From NCBI GenBank assembly GCA_001179505.1, contig CDMY01000546.1, positions 4,620-53,824 of the forward strand: 49,205 bases of DNA. The letters are read 5' to 3'. This document shows, one piece after another, positions 1-9,362 of this stretch; positions within the stretch are counted from its first letter, which is position 1, and every line of letters starts with the position of its first letter. The position numbers and the translations under genes are program-made. Below the pieces are notes generated by a model. That model was not told where the DNA came from. It did no database searches and saw only the letters and a program-made list of their open reading frames with translations. The stretch comes from Vitrella brassicaformis (lineage: Eukaryota; Sar; Vitrellaceae).

Positions 1-44
1 GGGGGAGGGGTGGGGCGATAGGCCGATGTCTCATCGGTAGGTCG

Positions 45-986
45 TCACTGGTCGTCATCGTTGATCTTGGGCGCCAGGAAGTACTTGAGCGACCCCAGGT
101 TGGCCTTCTTCTCCTGAACGAAAGGAAGGAAGTCAACACACCGAACAACACAACACCACATCCACACCTACTGAGATAGAGACCACTGAGATAGATACTT
201 CCAGCGTTGATCCACCCCTCCCTCCCTCCCTCCCTCCCTGCGTGTGTGTGTGCATGCCAGGTGGGGTGGGGTGGGGTGGGGTGGGTGAGTCATACGCACT
301 TACGTCGAGGTTGAATTGCACGACGAGGGGCTGATCCAGGTGCAGGCCGAGCTTGACCTCCTCGTTCAGGGGCGACGACTTGGCGAAGTACTGCCCGCAC
401 ACAACACACACAGAGACACACAGAGAGAGACACACACAGAGGCAGCAGAATCGACTTGCGTGGACTGATGTGATGTCTGTGAGTGGGATTTGGCTGCCTG
501 GAGGTATTTGGCGGCGAACTCGAGACGGAGCTCATCCTTGACAATCACCTTAACAGGGTTTTTCTGCACACACACACGCAGGGAGAGACAGATCATCTCT
601 CTGTATCTGTGAGTCGTGTGGGTCTTGTCTGTCGATCGACCTCAGCGTATGGGTTATGCTTGAATAACATGTTGCCATGGCCCACATTCCCCTCCACCGA
701 GGTGACGCCAAAGGCCACCTTGCCCTTCTTGCAGTCAATCGACACCACACACACACACACATACATATACGCAGAGAGAGAGCGAGAGGTCCGCATGGTC
801 ACCCAAGACGTGTGGCTCAGTGTGGGTGTGTAGGTGTGTAGGTGTGTGGTTGTGGGTGCGCGCAGGTACCGTTGTCGCCCATGCCTCCGAGGTCCTTGAC
901 GGTTGACGCGAACTCCTTGCTGGCCATGGTGATCTGGTGGAGGAACACACACACGGCCACACACACACACACACACATGTGCCCAT

Positions 987-1019
<33 letters not shown>

Positions 1020-1879
1020 GACTCACATCAACCCAGCAGTGTGGGCTGACCTCAGCTTGGAAGTCGGTGTCGGGTATGCCCAGGTGCTCGGCATCGATCT
1101 CCATCAGGTTCATCTCAAACTCACTCACACGGTCCTCACCTTGACAGACATAAAACAGACAGAGAGACAGACAGACAGACAGAACGAACACCCATGTGGG
1201 TGGCTGGGGGGATGGATGGGTGTGTGTGTGTGTGTGGATGGGGCGGGGCGGGGCGGGGCGCACTCACTGACTCACCCGACTCGAACTTGAAGGTAAGTCT
1301 CTGGGGGTCGTCGTCGCAGCTGAGCGTCACGGTGTCGTCGTTGCCACACAGCTTGAGGATCTGCGTGACGCTCTTCATGTTGAGCCCCAGAGTCATCTGC
1401 TGCTGGTCGCACCGGAACACCGTGAAGCAGTCCACCGTCATGTCCAAACACACCATGCTCTTCACACACAGCACAGCACAGCACAGGCACGCTAAGCCGA
1501 CCGATCAATCATTCTTTTGTCACCCACCCACCACGTGTGAGCTGTCCATGGCCTGCAGCTTGATGCCGTCAGTCGACACGTCGACGTTCACCTGCACACA
1601 GACAGACAGTCACTCCACTCGTGCAGCCCACCCCACATCACATGCAGCATCTGGCGCGTGTGCATGCAGCGCATACGTGGTCAGTGATGAGCTCCTGCAG
1701 CATTGCACACCACAACAGCAGCACATCCATATCACATCACACAGACACCGACGTGCACATGCCATGGGCGAGGCGCATGTGGTGCATGTGTTGTGCGAAG
1801 CTGCGTCGTGTCGGCTCACCTTGAGTCCATTGAAGATGTCCTTGAGTGTCTTCCCTCGAGGTAACACCGCCTCAAACAT
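45..1879 (-). CDS. PCNA: Proliferating cell nuclear antigen (DNA sliding clamp)
   Basis: Nine exons in transcription order: 1879-1820, 1591-1532, 1459-1276, 1139-1051, 933-870, 744-641, 563-498, 390-304, 113-45, giving 260 residues (family about 261). The protein forms the homotrimeric ring that tethers DNA polymerases and repair factors to DNA in the nucleus. Clear PCNA signatures are the start MFEAVLPRGKTLKDIF, the stretch STDGIKLQAMDSSHV, the interdomain segment LGIPDTDF and the C-terminal YFLAPKIND that abuts the PIP-box pocket. Lys158/Lys159 (CKKGKV) align with the ubiquitinated Lys164 of human PCNA. The intron at 391-497 has a GC donor, and the one at 745-869 lacks a usable AG acceptor, so the exon 5/6 join is set by protein alignment. 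The gene lies head-to-head with the DWNN gene. Identity is very secure; that one junction is less so. Confidence 0.95.
261..286 (+). repeat. (GGGGT)n tract in PCNA intron 8
   Basis: Five runs of three to four G separated by T lie on the plus strand inside the intron 114-303. The tract could form a G-quadruplex on the strand opposite the transcript. Confidence 0.7.
391..497 (-). other. PCNA intron 7, GC-AG type
   Basis: The sense donor reads CTCCAG|GCAGCC and the acceptor GGGCAG|TACTTC. The joined protein KYLQ|YFAKSSPL matches PCNA without gap, and no GT donor fits the frame. Confidence 0.75.
745..869 (-). other. PCNA intron 5 with no in-frame AG acceptor
   Basis: The upstream exon ends in phase 1 at a GT donor (position 870/869). 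Family alignment puts the next exon start at 744, preceded on the sense strand by a GT tract ending in GG rather than AG. No sense-strand AG occurs between about 789 and the GCAAG at 731-727, which would delete a conserved beta strand and break the frame. Confidence 0.5.
983..1012. repeat. (CCAT)n tetranucleotide microsatellite
   Basis: About seven copies lie in PCNA intron 4 (934-1050), directly after an (AC)n tract. The same (GATG)n sense repeat recurs in introns of several other genes here, for example near 21930, 22570, 47590 and 48745. Confidence 0.85.
1241..1260 (+). repeat. (GGGGC)4 tract in PCNA intron 3
   Basis: Four tandem GGGGC units lie on the plus strand. They are a G-quadruplex-capable repeat on the non-sense strand of the PCNA gene. 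Confidence 0.75.
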
Positions 1880-2102
1880 GATACCTACCCGATGCACACG
1901 CTGCGCTGCCAGTGGGTGGTGTGCTGCGAGCAAAGCGCAACGAAGATCAACGCTCGAGATGGCAGATCCGAACACTCGCCCGTCTGACGTGACGCGAGAA
2001 ATGGGAAAACACCTATCAGACGGTCGCAGCGGTGGCATAGGACACACTGTGAAACAGGATGCGAGCTAGTGGCAAAAGGACAAGGGGCAGAGCATTGCGA
2101 GG
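1880..2102. promoter_or_regulatory. Shared 5' region of PCNA and DWNN genes
   Basis: These 223 bp separate the two divergent start codons. They must hold both promoters or one bidirectional promoter. I see no convincing TATA box; the region is of mixed composition and lacks the GT repeats typical of introns. Confidence 0.5.
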
Positions 2103-4437
2103 ATGTCGTCCCAGCTGCGCTTCAAGTTCCGCAACGAGAAGCGGTTCAAAGCCATCAAGGTCGACCTGCCCGCCTATGTGTCGGAGCTGAAGCACAAGAT
2201 AGCGCAGCTACTCAAGGTGGACCTCCACGCCTTCGAACTCACCCTATCGGACCCCTCCACAAACGCAGTCCTCGATGACCAGCACTCCGTCACCCCCGCG
2301 GCCAATGGCGTGGCCACTGTGCTCATCTCCCGTGCGCCAAGGACCGAGGCAACCGCTCCCAGCCAGCCTGCAGCCCCTCCCACCCTCCCTGTCGCCACAT
2401 CTGCCGGCCAACCAGCCGACAGCGACAAGGCGGCCGCATCCGCAGCTGACCAACCACAGGCACAATCACAAGTACAGCCACAACCGCCGCAGGAGGGCAA
2501 GGGCGAAGAGGACAACAGCAAAGATGAGGGCGGCGAGTACATGTCCCCGAGCCACAAGGAGGAGGACGAGCGGCTGAACGCCGTCATCAAGCAGACCCAG
2601 GAGCAGCAGCGGGGCTCCTGGACGGCCATTACCAACTTCCACCAGTACCAGCGAAACGAAAACCTTAAGTGGGTCAGGGGAGCAGCCGCACACAGGGACC
2701 ACCACGCACCCGCACCGGCCTCCCAGCCGTCATCCGTCCCTGGGAGACCAGGGGGTGGGAGAGGAGGTGGCGGTCCACTGCCCGCCTTCCGGCACTCTGG
2801 TCAGAGTGCGCCGCCACCCAACTACATCTGCCACAAGTGCGGCAAGCCCGGGCACTACATCCAGGACTGCCCCTCCAAAGGCGACAAGGACTCGTTCGGC
2901 AACAAACACCAACGGCGCATCCGGCCGGCCGCCGGCATCCCCCGGAGTCTCCTGCAGTCGGTGGACAAGGATGAGGTCGACAAGACCGACCAGCAGAATC
3001 TGCTCGTGCTGCCCGACGGCTCGTTCGCCGTCATGAAGGCCGTCGACAAGACCAAGACCGCCCAGGTGCTCGGCAAGTCCATCGAGCAGCGGTTCACCGA
3101 ACAGCTGGGGGGCGGTGGGGGGGAGGTGCAGCAGAGCTACGGGTGCCCCCTATGTGGCCGGCTGCTCCGTGAGGCGGTCATCGTGGGCTGCTGCGGCACG
3201 TCCTACTGCCACGCTTGTGTCCACCAGCACCTCTACGCCGGCGGCAAGACTTGTCCAGCCTGCGAGCAGCCCCTCACACACGCCGACGTCATGGAGAACT
3301 TCGCTCTGCGCGAGCAGATCAAGAGCCTCGTGAGCAAGCAGAGCGCCCCGGCTGACGGTGTGGCGGGAGCGGCTGCCGCTGGTGGTGGTGTCAAGGAGGA
3401 GGGTGAGAGGAAAGGTGTTGTCAAGAAGGAGGAGGTGGGGGGTGTGCGCGTCAAGAGCGAACCTCCGGATGAGACGAGGAGCCAGCAGCCCGCCCCACCA
3501 CCACCACCACCACAGCAGCCGCAGCAGGTAGGTATCTGGGATGGGTGTGTGGAACCACTGTGGGTACATGTGCTTCTTAATCTGTGTGGTCGTTCAGAGC
3601 GCTGCCATGCCTCGCGCACCGTCACCGTCACCGTCACCGGTGCAGGATTCGCTCATTCCTCCCCCTCCCCCAGACGTCCGTGGTCCCTCGAGCGATCGTC
3701 TCGCACCCCCATCAGAGCAGCAGCCTCACCCGTCGCGGTCATCGTCACGCTCACGCTCGCAGCCCGTGCAGCCGCCGCCGCCGCCCCCTCCCCATCCCTC
3801 CTCATACCACAAGGCCCCCTCGCCCCATCACACACAGCCAAACGGCGTGCGATTCCACCCCTACATGCCATCCCCCCAGCAGCAGCACCAGGCGAACGGC
3901 CACGTGTCATCGTCGAGTGGGAGCGGTCCGCCGATGCACCAGCCGATGCACCACCATGCGGCCCCCCCGCCACCCTTTGAGGTGCCGATGTACCCCAACG
4001 GTCAGCCGTTGAGTCGGCAGGACTTCGCTGCCTACCAGCAGGAGATGATCGAGCTGATGCGGGCCCAACACGAAAGGAAGCGACGCAAGAAGAAGAAGCG
4101 AAGGCGGCGGGAGAAGAGGGACAAGGAGAGACAGAAGCGCAAGGAGGAGAGCGGCGACGCTGGTGGTGAGGGGGACGCAGAGGGTGGTGGAGGTGGTGAG
4201 GATGAGCAGTCCAAGGCCGCCGCCGAGAGCAGCTCTGAGAGTGAGTCGTCGAGCAGCGACTCCGACTCGTCAGCTGACGAGCAAAAGGCAGCGGGAGGTG
4301 CCACCAAGATGGCCATCTTGCCACCGCCCCCATACATCCCCCCTTCAGCATATCATGATGTCCCCTACCCTCCGCCCGGTCCCCCCGGCCCCCCTCCGCT
4401 CCCCTATCCGCCCTACGACAACAGGAGAAGATACTGA
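2103..4437 (+). CDS. RBBP6/Mpe1-like DWNN-zinc knuckle-RING protein
   Basis: Two exons, 2103-3527 and 3598-4437, encode 754 residues. An N-terminal DWNN ubiquitin-like fold (residues about 3-78) is followed by a CCHC zinc knuckle (ICHKCGKPGHYIQDC, about 241-257). A RING/U-box-like finger (CPLC...CCGTSYCHAC...CPAC, about 347-396) comes next. This is the invariant order of the RBBP6/Mpe1 family, which acts in mRNA 3'-end cleavage and polyadenylation and as an E3 ligase. The tail is proline-rich, then has a lysine/arginine block (RKRRKKKKRRRREKR, probable nuclear signal) and a serine/aspartate stretch, as in animal RBBP6. The single intron is unusual for this window, where genes average about ten. 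The start ATG is the first in frame and begins the DWNN fold. Confidence 0.93.
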
Positions 4438-5021
4438 CTGACGCACGCACGAGCCGCTGTGTGTCTAGCTGAAGACGACACGACCTGCTGGCTGCTTGGT
4501 TAGTAGATTGGTTAAAGTGAGAGATGAGAGACAGTCAGACAGACAGATGATTGGGTCGTTCGTTCCATTGTCAATGATATGCGGCCTCGTGGCACATCCA
4601 TCACTCAGGCGGTCTGTGTGTCGGATTGACAGAAGGGGTGTAGCCAGTCGGCCAGCCATTGGGTGGGAGATTGTGCTTGTGATTGATGCGTCGAGACCTG
4701 CTCACATGTATATCCTCTATCAACATTGTTGATGACGGTGGCGCAACACCTACCTACAGACACAGACTGTCTTTGGCGGCAAGTGCACCACAATCATTCC
4801 AATGGACGGACGTCTCGGCTGTGCGTGGTGTGCTTTGTTTGAAGAGACGTCTCTCTCGGTGAGTGTCCGTGTGGTGGTGCGTGGGTCTCTTTACTGCGTG
4901 GCGTGATGCATGAGTGAGTTGACTTTAATCATCTTTTTGGTATATATTAATGAGATCTGGTGTCTGTCAACTACACCGACATTGAACACAGATCAGCCAC
5001 ACCATAAAACTCTGCTCTCAA
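4438..5021. other. Convergent intergenic region (3' flanks)
   Basis: This is the tail-to-tail spacer between the DWNN and LRR genes. It presumably carries both 3' UTRs and poly(A) sites. A short AT-rich island lies around 4920-4960. I see no gene or structured RNA. Confidence 0.6.
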
Positions 5022-7014
5022 TCATGGCAATGCATCTATTCTCGTGCTGTTGGCGAGGTCGACGGTGTCCTTCGCCGTGTCAGTCATCTCCTGCACACAC
5101 ACAAAGGCAATGACCGATGGATGGCCCACCCACCCACTCCACCGATGAGTGCAGTGCGGCCCCCACACACTCACCAGTGCCCATGTGTGGTCGGCCTCGT
5201 ATTTGTTATCGTCGGTGCGGAAGCTGAATGTGTAGCAGTAGTGCTGGTCCCGACAAAACGGCTCAGCCGGACCTGAGTGACAAAACACACACGTCCACAC
5301 ACGTCCAACCATCCAGAATCAATCAGGCAGCCTCCCTGTCGGTGAGCGAACCAACCGGTGATTGATGTGTTCCAGGTGGAGATGTATTGCAAGTCAGGCT
5401 TGTTCGACACCAACAGATGCTCCTGCAGCCAACCAGCCAGGAGCAACACACAAGAGGGAATGCCCGGTGGTGCTGTCTCTCTCTGTCCAGTGCAGTGGAT
5501 ACGGACGGACAAGTGTCCCCCGCAGCCACGGGTTGTCCTGGAAGTTGAGTGTCTTGAGCCGATCCCACTGCACAGCACACCATGAACAGGAAGAGAGAGA
5601 CAGAAGCGCCTTAAGATGCACACATACATAACATACGTCTTTTGCGAAGTCAGTGGGCAGCGTGTCGTTGATGGCGTTGTATGCGAGATTGAGATCCCGA
5701 AGGTTCCTCAGCTCATTCAAACTCCTGCAGACGGGACGGGTGGCTGGCTGTGGGGTGAGGCATCCCTCCCTCCCTCCCTCCCCTGCCTGTGTCCAGCTCA
5801 CCCCCTGAGAGTTGCGATTGAGTTGCCCTGCAGCTCTAATGTCTCCAAATTCGTCAAGTTGCCTGACAGCATGGGTGGGTGAGAGGTTTTGGGTGAGAGA
5901 CACGGAGTAGTGCAGGGTGATGTATGTGTGCAGACCGAGCGAGTCAGGGAGGCTGGCGACTTTGTTGTTGGCCAGCGAGAGGATCTCCATCTGGTGGGTG
6001 GCCGTCCCGAAGGCATCAGGCAAGTAACTGCCATCACGTCACGCACACACGGACAGACGCACACACCCGATGCCTCCCCCCATGTGCCGAACAGCCAAGC
6101 CCACCCACTTGATGGAGTTTGATGAGACGTCGAGTACCCTCAGCTCAGTGGCGTCCTCAACACTCATGGGAATCGGACCCACAATCTCATTCCTGTCAGA
6201 CAGAGATATAGACAGGCACCAGACACATAATGCATTAGCTTTGACGCACACCCACCTCCCTCCCCCGCCGACGCACCGATTCTCATTGACGACGTTATTG
6301 AACTCTTGGGCCGTCGATGCGATGCACAGCCGACGCAAAAATCTGAACGCCCTGAAAAAGTCCAGTGGGAACCTGGCAGACAGACAGACAGACGGACCCT
6401 TTGGTGGTTTCAGTCATGGTGGGCTTGGCGCATGCGCTTACGCTCCCCGAAGACGGTTGTCCACCAGCTCGATCTCGGTGACGTACCCCTCGCCGTTGCA
6501 CGTCACACCGTACCAATGCTCCTGACCGCACACAAGACAAGAATAACCAACACCTGCCCTCAGGCATGCGCCTCGACGGCCGCACCCTGCAGGGGTCTGA
6601 GTAGATGATGAACCCCTGTTGTATGGCCGTCCACCGCCTCTCCCAGCCCTCATTAACCCGCCAGTTGGGCCCGTCCATACTGCCAAAGAACTCCATCAGC
6701 ATGTCCGTCTCACCGCCCCTCTCCTCAGCCTTGGCCTGGATGGCCGCCTCCTCCTGCGGCGTCGTCAAGCCACCGCCGAAGATCTCCAGTGGCTGAAAGG
6801 CGAACTGCCGGGAGCAGCCCATGGGCACGGCGGTTGTGACGGGACAGGTGGCGTCGAAGGGCATCTTGGCCTTCTGCCCGCGGTGCCAGCTGCCGTCGGA
6901 GAGCAGCAGCCGGTGCTCGTCCTCCCGGAACACCTCGGCGGGCTCCGAGGGAAGCATTCTCAGTGCAAAGAGGGATAGAGAGGCGAGTATCGGCAGCCGT
7001 CTCGAAGGGCGCAT
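5022..7014 (-). CDS. Secreted leucine-rich repeat protein
   Basis: Eleven exons: 7014-6586, 6521-6442, 6372-6277, 6192-6109, 6027-5936, 5862-5802, 5724-5637, 5567-5511, 5422-5356, 5272-5175, 5090-5022, giving 406 residues. The N-terminus looks like a signal peptide (basic MRPSRRL then ILASLSLFAL). Residues about 125-165 resemble the plant LRR N-terminal cap (W...WYGVTCNGEG). About seven plant-type repeats follow, for example LRVLDVSSNSINYLP, MEILSLANNKVASLP, LETLELQGNSIATLR and LRDLNLAYNAINDTLP, ending in a cysteine-containing tail (CRDQHYC). There is no transmembrane segment or kinase domain. It is probably an extracellular or endomembrane recognition protein; no substrate can be named. Many exon boundaries fall once per repeat. 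The gene is head-to-head with Vps2. Confidence 0.82.
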
Positions 7015-7140
7015 CCCTCAAGCAGACGAGCAGAGAACGAACGCGGCCGAGAGAAGAATCCAGGCCAGAAAGGGAAGACCTGCGAGCTCGGAAGATCTCA
7101 CGAAGTGCGGTTAAGCGTCTTGCGCAGAAGAGTCCTGAAG
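7015..7140. promoter_or_regulatory. Shared 5' region of LRR and Vps2 genes
   Basis: Only 126 bp separate the divergent start codons, so the two genes probably share one bidirectional promoter. The region is purine-rich on the plus strand. I see no recognisable core element. Confidence 0.5.
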
Positions 7141-7267
7141 ATGGGCGAGGGACAGTCGAAATCTCTCAATGGTACGACACACAAACAACGCAGACCCACT
7201 CTTCCCCTGCTGACCGCCTCCTTGTGCGGGTGTGTCTGTCTGTGTGTCTGTCTGTGTATCTGTCTGT

Positions 7268-7299
<32 letters not shown>

Positions 7300-8717
7300 C
7301 TTGTGTGTGCAGAGCAGCTGCGGAGCAACAAGCGTCAGATCAACCGGTCCATCCGGGAGCTGGACCGGGAGAGGATGCAGCTCGAGAACGGCGAGAAGAA
7401 GCTCATCGGCGACATCAAGACCATGGCCAACAAGGGACAAATGGTAGGTAGGACAACCAACAGAAGCCCTGCTTCACTAGAGCTGTGTGCGGTCGTTGCA
7501 TCTCCGTGTGTTGGTGACGTTGGTTGACTGACTGACTGTGCGTTGTCTGCAGAGTTCGGTGAAGATCATGGCTCGTGATTTGGTCCGCACCCGCAAGTAC
7601 AAGGCAAAGTTTTACGAGATGCGGTCGCAGCTGCAGGCCGTCAACCTGCGGCTGCAGACCGTCAAGTCCACACAGGCCATGACCGAGTCCATGAAGGGCG
7701 TCACCAAGGTCTGCCTGCCTCTGGCATCCCACACAGACACACAGACAGACAGACAGACAGACAGACAGGTGGAGCGCTAGACGGCACGTCGTGTGTGTGT
7801 GTGTGGTGTGGTTGGTTGGGTCGATCAGGTGATGGTGCGGATGAACAAGCAGATGAACCTGCCGTGTGAGCGTCAGATACATGCCACGGCACACACACAC
7901 AGAAAGGGAGGGAGGGAGGGAGGTATGTCTGCTTATCTATCTGTGTGTGATTGGTGTGTCAACTGGTGCACTCAGCGCTGAACAAGATCATGCAGGAGTT
8001 CATGAAGGAGAACGAGAAGATGGGACTCACCGTACGCTACGCTGGGACCCACAGCACACACGCACACCCCTTCCCTTCCCTTCCTGCGTGTCTGTATTCC
8101 TGCCCTGCGCGTGTGTGTGCAGGAGGAGATGATGTCCGACGCCGTCGACGACGCCATGGCCGACACGGTCAGTCAGTCGAGAGGCAGGCAGGCACCTGGC
8201 AGTGGTTCGGTGCAGATGTGTGTGTGTGGTCTGTCTGTCTGTCTGTGTGTGTGTGTGTGTGTGGTGTAGACTGACGAGGAGGAGGAGGAGCGCATCGTGG
8301 CTCAGGTCCTCGACGAAATCGGAGTCGACCTTTCCGGACAGGTGAGTTAGTTGAGTGGCTGGGCTGGGCGGGCGGGCAAGAGAGACCGGGCGACGGCACA
8401 CCAGGTACGCCACTCCTTTGTGTTCCTCTTTCAGTTGGCCGCTGCTCCGTCGGGTCAGCTTGCGGCGGCCCAACCGATGGCCGTCGACGCACAAGCCAGT
8501 AAGATCAATCAAGAAGCAGACACACAGAGATGAGATGCTCACACACGACTGACTGACTGAGTGAGTGTCGGGTGTTTTAATGCCTGGCACTCACTGTGCG
8601 GGGTGTGTGTGTGTGTGTGTGCGGTGTGTGTGTGTGTGTGCGTCAGGTGCCCAGCCGATGGCTGTGGGTGAGATGGAGAAGTCCCTCGAGGACCGACTCA
8701 ACAACCTCAAGAAATGA
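7141..8717 (+). CDS. VPS2: ESCRT-III subunit Vps2/CHMP2
   Basis: Nine exons: 7141-7171, 7313-7443, 7553-7708, 7829-7865, 7976-8031, 8123-8167, 8270-8341, 8435-8498, 8647-8717, giving 220 residues (human CHMP2A 222). The Snf7-family core is unmistakable: INRSIRELDRERMQLE, IMARDLVRTRKYKAKFYEMR, AMTESMKGVTKVM, then EEMMSDAVDDAMAD and a C-terminal MIM1-type helix (LEDRLNNLKK) expected to bind the Vps4 MIT domain. The protein polymerises on endosomal and other membranes to drive scission. The short N-terminus MGEGQSKS replaces the usual basic FGRRKTPEE region and fits the N-myristoylation pattern G-x-x-x-S. The start is the only ATG in frame. The intron 4 donor was chosen to keep LNLP-SLNKI in frame. 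Confidence 0.94.
8605..8642 (+). repeat. (GT)n tract next to the last Vps2 acceptor
   Basis: A near-continuous GT run lies in intron 8 (8499-8646), ending a few bases before the CAG acceptor. This is the commonest acceptor context in the window. Confidence 0.8.
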
Positions 8718-9362
8718 CTGACAACGGAGTGCGTGGCGAGCGACCAGAGGAGCGTCCAGTGGACTCGCGTAGGCCGACTGCATGCCATGCGGGTTAGGAT
8801 GTTTTCACGTTTGTGTCAAGTCAAGCCACGTGTGCTGAGAGAGAAGGCAGGTCAGTCAGTCAGTCAGTCAGGAGTGTGTGTGAGGGGCCGGTCCTGTGGT
8901 GGTTGTTTGGATCGTCTTGCTTTTTCAAGTCGAAAGCGGGAGAGGCAAAGGGAGATGAGACGGTGAGAGATCGTGTATGCGGCTGCTGACGGTGTGATGA
9001 TTGAATGCTGCCAGCGATACTGACTGACTTGTTAATGCAATTGTTTATGCGCAATGCAATACGGCAACAAAATGATGTCCGTCGAATGAATAAAGCTATC
9101 TGTCTTATCCGTCACGTACAAACACACATACAACAACAACATGTTGCCTACATCCAACGAATTGCCTGCCTGCGTCCCCTGCCTGCCTGCCTGCCTGCCT
9201 GTATTTCTGGCTGGCTTGCTCTTACTGACACGCTCCAGAACTTTCTGGCTTTACCAACACGCCAACATAGATACATCCCCACACACGAGCGCCGCTATCA
9301 GTCCATCCATCCATCCATCCATCAACACCCCACCACTCCCTCCGCCCTCCGTCAACCAACAC
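8718..9362. other. Convergent intergenic region (3' flanks)
   Basis: This is the tail-to-tail spacer between Vps2 and the transporter. It holds short (CAGT)n, (CCTG)n and (CATC)n repeats. An AATAAA-like motif near 9088 on the plus strand could serve Vps2 polyadenylation. I see no gene. Confidence 0.55.

Noticed and set aside
7105-7140. Upstream extension of Vps2
   Set aside because: The frame is open but begins with GTG, not ATG; the first ATG in frame is 7141, adjacent to the conserved helix.
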